A stretch of 10,921 nucleotides of DNA, taken from NCBI GenBank assembly GCA_964418565.1, contig CAYQMB010000100.1, positions 1-10,921 of the forward strand. The letters are read 5' to 3'. The translations under genes were made by a program, and so were the position numbers. Below, one piece after another: positions 6,502 to 10,921 of the stretch; within the stretch, counting starts at the first letter, position 1, and every line of letters begins with the position of its first letter. Under the pieces are notes generated by a model, which was given only the letters and a program-made list of their open reading frames with translations, was not told where the DNA came from and searched no databases. The stretch comes from JAQIBY01 sp964418565. Its GTDB lineage: Bacteria > Bacteroidota > Bacteroidia > Bacteroidales > ML635J-15.

Positions 6502-8037
6502 ATGATTAAGAATTTTACCGCAATATTAATAGCATTAGGTCTGAGCGTAGGTTTCGCTCAAAGCCAAAATCAACATGAAAATATTAAGGAGTCACGCAAC
6601 GTTCAGCTTAATATGGCAGCAGATTTCCATTCGGATGTAAACCTGCATACCATGCTGAAATCAATTCAGGAGAACAACACAAAAAAGGATTCGAGTCTGA
6701 ACTATGAATATCCTTCAGTCATTGATTCCACAGCTTTAAGCAGATCAATTTACACCCATACAGACAGCAGCAAACTGGAAATAAGGTATGCATACAATGC
6801 ATCAAGCTCTGAATGGGAACTGGATAATAAATTTATGAATTTATATAATGACGAAGGCGAATTAATTGAATACATTACCTACGATTATAACTCTGGCTGG
6901 GAGCCATCATCACGCATTCTCGCTGAATACAATAATGATATGCAAATAACAAAATTTTCCCAATTCAGTTGGAACAATCAGGATCAGTGGCAGGAATACT
7001 TTAGATGGGAATTTGATTATAACAATCAACTTCGGATTGAAGCAAGAACCTATACAGATTCATCCGGCAACAGTAATTTCGGACCATCCGTCAAAACGGA
7101 ATATACATACCTTTCAAATGACAGCCTTGAGTCGGAAACTTTATCTCATTACAATGAAAATATGGGAACCTACGACCTGAACACCCAAACTAATTATTAT
7201 TACAACAACAACGACAGGCTGGAAAGCGAGGTTGAGTCATATTACATTTCAGGTGTGGGATGGAACTTCGATATAAGAAAGGAATTTACATACAATAATG
7301 ATGGTTTAGTAACCACTGAGGAAGAGTTTACTTACGACAGTCAGTTTTTTTCATGGGATGAAAATTCCAAAACTGAATTCACTTATGATGGCCTTGGAAA
7401 CAGGACCGTTAAAATATTCAGTTATTATGATTCTGGTGCCGGAGCATATGACCCCAGCTCAAAAACAGAGTACGACTATTCCGATACGCTAAGAACACAA
7501 AAAATTTACTTTGTTCATGGAACAGAAGGCTATAAGCCTGATTTTAAGATTGAATATGCTTATAATGCTGATGGCAAAATTACAAGTGAGGCCGAATTTG
7601 ACTGGAATGAAAATACCAGTATCTGGACAAAATTGGAGAAAAAAGAAACGGAATATAATCAGCACGGTGATAAAATTATAATCCGTGATTATGTTGGCGA
7701 GCAAACTGGTGCTTTGTGGGAGCTTGATGAAAAAACCTTCAATTATTATTCTCTCGCTAATAGCAGCAATGAAATTTTAAGCAGTCAGAATATTGTGGAA
7801 GTGTATCCCAATCCGGCAAGTAATTATGTGAAGTTTAGCCTGAAGGAAGTTGAGCATAATCTCAGAAACCTGAGAATTTATGACAGCAATGGAAAGATGG
7901 TTTTTACGAGGAACTTTAAACATAATGATGCAGATAACACCGTTAAGTGGAATAGTTCCGCTTACAGCCCGGGTACATATTTTGCAATAATACGTACGGA
8001 TAAAGATGAGTACAGCAGAAAAATTGTTGTTAAATAA
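6502..8037 (+). CDS. T9SS-exported protein with about ten YD-like 30-residue repeats
   Basis: This is a 511-residue secreted protein. Residues 1-20 form a Sec signal peptide (MIKNF, hydrophobic core, cleavage probably near FAQ-SQ). Residues 112-412 hold about ten tandem units of 28-31 residues with the pattern aromatic-x-Tyr-[ND]-x-x-[G]-x-[IL], a run of Glu/Thr, an aromatic pair, often Trp, and a closing K-x-E; this recalls YD/RHS-type beta-hairpin repeats. Residues 431-511 are a type A T9SS sorting domain: VEVYPNPASNYVKFSL, LRIYDSNGKMV, SPGTYFAIIR and a KIVVK end, so the product should cross the outer membrane through T9SS and be released or anchored. Function is unknown; adhesion or surface binding is a guess. 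The gene is more AT-rich than its neighbours in the rows counted by hand, has its own ribosome site and terminator, and is flanked by direct repeats, so it may have been acquired separately. Confidence 0.9.
   Translation: MIKNFTAILIALGLSVGFAQSQNQHENIKESRNVQLNMAADFHSDVNLHTMLKSIQENNTKKDSSLNYEYPSVIDSTALSRSIYTHTDSSKLEIRYAYNASSSEWELDNKFMNLYNDEGELIEYITYDYNSGWEPSSRILAEYNNDMQITKFSQFSWNNQDQWQEYFRWEFDYNNQLRIEARTYTDSSGNSNFGPSVKTEYTYLSNDSLESETLSHYNENMGTYDLNTQTNYYYNNNDRLESEVESYYISGVGWNFDIRKEFTYNNDGLVTTEEEFTYDSQFFSWDENSKTEFTYDGLGNRTVKIFSYYDSGAGAYDPSSKTEYDYSDTLRTQKIYFVHGTEGYKPDFKIEYAYNADGKITSEAEFDWNENTSIWTKLEKKETEYNQHGDKIIIRDYVGEQTGALWELDEKTFNYYSLANSSNEILSSQNIVEVYPNPASNYVKFSLKEVEHNLRNLRIYDSNGKMVFTRNFKHNDADNTVKWNSSAYSPGTYFAIIRTDKDEYSRKIVVK
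6835..7737 (+). repeat. Tandem YD-like repeat region inside the T9SS protein
   Basis: Units by residue: 112-140, 141-170, 171-200, 201-231, 232-261, 262-292, 293-323, 324-351, 352-382 and 383-412. Shared positions are the opening [FY]-x-Y (for example FTYNNDG, FTYDGLG, YAYNADG), a [IL]/V a few residues later, a central [FY]-x-[YW], and a closing K-[TIK]-E or similar. Units have diverged strongly in DNA sequence, so this is an old protein repeat rather than a recent DNA expansion. Confidence 0.8.
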
Positions 8038-8065
8038 AATGATTTGATAATCATAGCGCATAAAC

Positions 8066-8107
8066 AACCAGCAGGTTTGTTTTTAAGCATCCCTGCTGGT
8101 TTGTTTT
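8066..8107 (+). terminator. Rho-independent terminator of the T9SS protein gene
   Basis: A 10-base perfect stem (AACCAGCAGG at 8066-8075 with CCTGCTGGTT at 8092-8101) has a 16-base loop. It can be lengthened by AAAC/GTTT with a one-base bulge and is followed by TGTTTTA. It begins 28 bases after the stop codon and should separate this gene from the membrane-protein gene downstream. Confidence 0.85.
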
Positions 8108-8167
8108 ATATGGGTTAAGGAAGAATGTATCTATCCGGTTGGCTGTAGTGTAATAGCCGGACACCGC

Positions 8168-8480
8168 CCCTGCCTGCCACTGGCAATATACACGAGAAGG
8201 CAGGGAGCGCCCGCATTATCCAAATCGTTGATGCCATATTTTTCCCTTGTCAAACAAAATTCGTACTTTCATAGCTGCAAAAGAACCATGCTATGAAACA
8301 AAAACACCTGCCCTGGCTGATATTGATTATCCTGTCCTTTGGCTTGTATGTCAATACCATACCTCACGAGTTTGCCCTGGATGATAAAATGGTGATTCTG
8401 AAAAATGCTTACACGCAGAAAGGCATTGATGGCATAGGGGACATTTTGTCTCATGATATGATGGCCGGCATGTTTGGTGA
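8168..8480. repeat. Direct repeat copy 2: leader and start of the intact gene
   Basis: This is the partner of 6016-6328. It carries CCCTGCC (8168-8174) facing GGCAGGG (8199-8205), the conserved leader to 8292, and the first 62 codons of the intact gene. A 40-base block ending just before the start codon (about 8252-8292) is identical in both copies. Possible promoter boxes here (TATTTTTC at 8237-8244, TACTTTC at 8264-8270) are off consensus and lack a properly spaced -33 element. Confidence 0.92.
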
Positions 8481-10278
8481 TGATGCATCCATTGTGCAGG
8501 GAGGCCGATACCGTCCACTGAGCATGATAAGTTTTGCTATTGGGCAGTCTCTTTTTGATGGCAACCCGCACGTTATGCACTTTTTTAACGTCTTGTTTTA
8601 TGTGCTTTCGGTTTTGCTGCTGTATAAAATTCTGCTGCGGTTCTTTCCCCCGGATGAAAATAAGCATCCCCTGCTGAACCTGGCTTTTCTGGCCAGTTTG
8701 CTGTATGCAGCCCACCCAATCCACACCGAAATTGTTGCCAACATCAAAGGGCGTGATGAGATTTTTGCTTTTCTGGGTGCGTTTGCTGCTCTGTGGTTTG
8801 CCATCCGCTATGCTGAAACAAAAAAGCCCCTTCATCTGCTGTGGATTTTCCTTGTGTTTTTCCTGGGACTGATGTCCAAAGAGGTGGCATTTACATTCCT
8901 GTTTGTTATTCCGTTCAGCCTGTGGTTTTTTCGCATCGCCAAAAAACGGGAAGTATGGATTAGCCTTTTGCCGGCACTGGCTGCTTCTGTTATTTACCTG
9001 ATTGTGAGGGTGTCGGTGTTAGGGCAATTGATGGGCGAACCTTCGGGTCAGCTTATGAACAATCCGTTTCTGGAAGCTGATATGGGAGAAAAATACGCTA
9101 CCATTTTTTATACCCTGTTGCTTTACCTGAAACTGCTGATTTTTCCGCATCCGCTTACCTGGGATTATTATCCTTATCACATTGAGTTGATGAACTGGGG
9201 AAACTGGCAGGTACTGCTTTCATTGTTGATTTATATTGCACTTGGGGTGTTAGCCATTATCGGCCTTAAAAAGCGCCGCCTGTACGCGTGGGCCATCTGG
9301 TTTTATATCGCTACCCTGTCCATTACATCCAACCTGGTGATAAACATCGGGGCATTTATGAGCGAGCGGTTTATGTTTATCCCCTCGCTGGCTTTTTCAG
9401 TGATGCTGGCATTTGTTTTGCTTAAGCTGCTTAAGCTGAAAAACGGAAAACAGGTGCTTACCGTCGCGCTTCTATTGATAATGGCCTTGTATTCTGTAAA
9501 AGTTATCAGCCGCAATACGGTATGGAAAGACAGTTTTACTTTGTTTAAACACGATGTGAAAATATCGGAAAACTCTGCCAAAGGAAATTCTTCATACGCA
9601 AGTGAATTGTATGCGCGTGCAGAAAACAAGAAGCCTGAAATCCGTGACTCCATGATGCGCGAGGCCATTCCATATTTCAAAAAGGCCATGGAGATTCACC
9701 CTTCGTATATTGAGCCGATGGTAAGGATGGCAAACATCAGGTACATTGTGTTTGGTGATGTTGAGGGCATGATGGATTATTACATCAGGGTACTGAAAAT
9801 TGCACCGGAAAACACGGATGCCTGGGGCAACATGTATGGTGTGCTGACGCAAAATGTGGACAGACCTGTGTATGAGATAAACATATGGAAACAGGTGACA
9901 GATATCAACCCCAACCATCCGGAAGCCTGGAAAGCCATGGGCGATTTGTACCTGAATAAACGATATAAACCGGATTCTGCCCTGATGATGCTTGAAAAAG
10001 CAGAAAATCTGGCACCCAATGATCCCGAAGTGTTGCGTTTATCCGGCTTTGCCTGGGGAACGAAAAACCGGCCGGTAAAAGCACGCCGCTATTTTGAGCG
10101 CTTGCTAAAGGTGAAACCCCGTGATGCGCAGGCCTTGAAATTTATTGGCATTTCATATGGCATTGAAGGAAATCATCAAAAGGCCATTGAGTACCTGGAG
10201 CGTTCGCTGGAAATCAATCCCAATGATGAGCAGGCAAAAAACAATTTGAGAATTGCCAGGCAGATGCTGGAGCAATAA
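8293..10278 (+). CDS. TMTC-like GT-C membrane glycosyltransferase candidate with C-terminal TPRs
   Basis: This is a 661-residue inner-membrane protein. Residues 1-404 contain about 11-12 hydrophobic segments (first at 7-23, others near 96-117, 127-142, 155-171, 180-213, 222-240, 268-285, 304-323, 331-350, 361-380, 386-404). Loop motifs recall the DUF1736/TMTC protein O-mannosyltransferase layout: HEFALDDKMVILKNAY with Asp30-Asp31, GGRYRPLSMISF (70-81), AAHPIHTEIVANIKGRDEIFA (139-159) and MSKEVAF (194-200). Residues from about 455 to 655 form at least five TPR-like units (for example AIPYFKKAMEIHPSYIEPM, ALMMLEKAENLAPNDPEVL, AIEYLERSLEINPNDEQAK), expected on the periplasmic side. I infer transfer of a lipid-linked sugar to an envelope protein or glycan; substrate and activity are unproven. 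The ATG at 8293 is supported by conservation in the truncated copy. The stop codon directly abuts the stop of the convergent sixA-like gene. Confidence 0.85.
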   Translation: MKQKHLPWLILIILSFGLYVNTIPHEFALDDKMVILKNAYTQKGIDGIGDILSHDMMAGMFGDDASIVQGGRYRPLSMISFAIGQSLFDGNPHVMHFFNVLFYVLSVLLLYKILLRFFPPDENKHPLLNLAFLASLLYAAHPIHTEIVANIKGRDEIFAFLGAFAALWFAIRYAETKKPLHLLWIFLVFFLGLMSKEVAFTFLFVIPFSLWFFRIAKKREVWISLLPALAASVIYLIVRVSVLGQLMGEPSGQLMNNPFLEADMGEKYATIFYTLLLYLKLLIFPHPLTWDYYPYHIELMNWGNWQVLLSLLIYIALGVLAIIGLKKRRLYAWAIWFYIATLSITSNLVINIGAFMSERFMFIPSLAFSVMLAFVLLKLLKLKNGKQVLTVALLLIMALYSVKVISRNTVWKDSFTLFKHDVKISENSAKGNSSYASELYARAENKKPEIRDSMMREAIPYFKKAMEIHPSYIEPMVRMANIRYIVFGDVEGMMDYYIRVLKIAPENTDAWGNMYGVLTQNVDRPVYEINIWKQVTDINPNHPEAWKAMGDLYLNKRYKPDSALMMLEKAENLAPNDPEVLRLSGFAWGTKNRPVKARRYFERLLKVKPRDAQALKFIGISYGIEGNHQKAIEYLERSLEINPNDEQAKNNLRIARQMLEQ

Positions 10279-10770
10279 TTATTTGTGATTTTTAGGCCTG
10301 TCGAAACGCAACAATTTACCGGATTTATCCTGTATCTCAGACCATGAAGAGACATCAAACTCTATCTGTGCAATACCACAGGTAGGCATGTGATCCAGGC
10401 GTGTGTTTGATATCCGGTTGACAATGTATGTGGTGCCGGGATTGTGTGATACCACATAAAGGTTATCAAAACTGTCTTCCATATCATGGATGATGCGGAA
10501 ATACGTTTCGGTATCCGCAAAATACAAATCCTCATTAAATACTATTTCCTGTTCCGGATAAGCAATTTCGGCTGCAATCATCCGGCTGGTAGTTTTTGCT
10601 CTGTTGGCAGGACTTGAAAGGATGAGATCCGGAAGAATAAAATCCTTTTTTATAACGTTTCCCATAAGGGGAGCATCGGATTTGCCTCGTTCATTCAGCG
10701 GACGTTCAAAATCTTCTGCGTTTTGTTTGCGGTCTGACTTAGCGTGTCGTATAAAAGTGATTGTTTTCAT
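10279..10770 (-). CDS. sixA: SixA-like phosphohistidine phosphatase (histidine phosphatase superfamily)
   Basis: This 163-residue cytoplasmic enzyme has the usual SixA size. The RHG-type motif is FIRHAKSD (6-13), where His9 would be the phosphate acceptor. The second conserved Arg is in SSPANRAKTT (52-61), Glu80 sits in the middle, and the second catalytic His is in VVSHNPG (106-112). SixA relatives remove phosphate from phosphohistidine in phosphotransfer proteins; the partner here is unknown because no His kinase or PTS gene is in the window. It is transcribed alone from a well-matched promoter at 10784-10812. Its stop is immediately next to the convergent stop of the membrane-protein gene, with no hairpin in between, so the two transcripts probably overlap. 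Confidence 0.9.
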   Translation of the reverse strand: MKTITFIRHAKSDRKQNAEDFERPLNERGKSDAPLMGNVIKKDFILPDLILSSPANRAKTTSRMIAAEIAYPEQEIVFNEDLYFADTETYFRIIHDMEDSFDNLYVVSHNPGTTYIVNRISNTRLDHMPTCGIAQIEFDVSSWSEIQDKSGKLLRFDRPKNHK

Positions 10771-10783
10771 AATGTCTTTTTCT

Positions 10784-10812
10784 CAAAACTACTAAAAAAG
10801 AGCTCAAGCAAA
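10784..10812 (-). promoter_or_regulatory. Bacteroidota-type promoter of the sixA-like gene
   Basis: On the minus strand TTTG (10812-10809) is followed after 17 bases by TAGTTTTG (10791-10784), which fits the TTTG / TAnnTTTG consensus of Bacteroidota housekeeping promoters. The -7 box ends 13 bases before the ATG, so the leader would be under about 10 bases. This is the best promoter match in the window. Confidence 0.6.
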
Positions 10813-10830
10813 AAACAGTTGTGATGATAA

Positions 10831-10921
10831 ATGTACGATTATCTGCCGGTGCATTGCAAGGATGCCTCTGAGATCGAAATACGCATTCTCGATATTACAG
10901 GTCGGATGTTACAAAGTGAAA
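10831..10921 (+). pseudogene. Orphan T9SS sorting-domain-like fragment, open at the right edge
   Basis: From the ATG at 10831 the frame reads MYDYLPVHCKDASEIEIR, then ILDITGRMLQSE, to the window end. Ile-Glu-Ile-Arg-Ile-Leu-Asp-Ile-Thr-Gly-Arg is the typical middle strand of a type A T9SS C-terminal domain, and DYL just before it fits the end of the usual YPNP-x-x-D-x-[IL] strand. The three codons just before the ATG are TGA, TGA and TAA in the same frame, so no gene body precedes it. It is best read as the remnant of a lost T9SS cargo gene, less likely as the start of a small gene; the 3' side is outside the window. Confidence 0.45.

Noticed and set aside
6835..7737. Repeat array read as CRISPR or as a DNA minisatellite
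   Set aside because: The periodicity is in the protein only; DNA units are diverged, with no constant repeats or spacers and no cas genes.
8237..8270. Promoter for the membrane-protein gene (TATTTTTC or TACTTTC boxes)
   Set aside because: Both differ from TAnnTTTG, neither has a TTG 17-23 bases upstream, and the first is altered in the other copy.
8216..8272. An 18-codon minus-strand frame (MKVRILFDKGKIWHQRFG) in the leader, also present at 6064-6120
   Set aside because: All four base differences between the copies change the peptide, which argues against selection as protein; the leader is more likely conserved as DNA or RNA.
6016..8480. Composite transposon or integron-like element
   Set aside because: There is no transposase or integrase, no terminal inverted repeats at the ends of the duplicated segments, and no visible target-site duplication; the repeats are a gene fragment, not an insertion sequence.
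8269..8835. A 188-codon minus-strand frame opposite the membrane-protein gene, with a related 95-codon frame at 6117-6404
   Set aside because: Their shared C-terminus exists only because the DNA is duplicated; differences between the copies follow third positions of the plus-strand frame, so the plus strand is the coding one.

Overview
The window reads as ordinary chromosomal DNA from a member of the Bacteroidota; family or genus cannot be fixed from it. Three things point there: a secreted protein with a C-terminal type IX secretion (T9SS) sorting domain (6502-8037), the short Bacteroidota form of 3-phosphoglycerate dehydrogenase with a TPKKMGAQT motif (1-485), and two sequences on the minus strand that fit the Bacteroidota -7 promoter element TAnnTTTG (at 4209-4216 and 10784-10791).

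Left part, 1-1825 (+): the 3' end of serA, then a DUF1015 protein with a DGHHR motif. They end at a strong hairpin (1790-1825) that can also terminate the convergent operon. Next, 1841-4201 (-): a compact nucleotide-sugar operon transcribed in the order UDP-glucuronate decarboxylase, rfbA, rfbC. Its genes overlap each other, and no rfbB or rfbD is present in the window. Then 4341-5860 (-): a short-chain dehydrogenase and a SAM-dependent methyltransferase, joined by an ATGA overlap.

Middle, 5861-8292: the most unusual part. About 313 bases (6016-6328), consisting of a leader plus the first 62 codons of a membrane-protein gene, recur without gaps at 8168-8480. There they form the leader and start of an intact 661-residue membrane/TPR protein related to TMTC-type GT-C glycosyltransferases. 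The first copy is cut off after 64 codons. An AT-richer gene for a T9SS-exported protein with about ten YD-like 30-residue repeats lies between the two copies and has its own terminator.

Right part: the intact GT-C/TPR gene (8293-10278) abuts a convergent sixA-like phosphohistidine phosphatase gene (10279-10770, -), which has a good promoter match. At the right edge (10831-10921, +) an orphan stretch resembles the middle of a T9SS sorting domain with no gene body in front of it.

How the genes may work together: the serA/DUF1015 pair is probably linked to serine metabolism. The rfb/UXS genes supply activated sugars for surface polysaccharide or glycan. The GT-C/TPR membrane protein could be a glycosyltransferase acting on envelope proteins, and the neighbouring T9SS protein contains three D-[ST]-[AILMTV] sequons of the Bacteroidota O-glycosylation type. 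That last link is inference. No tRNA, rRNA, CRISPR array, transposase, integrase or recognised defence gene was seen.
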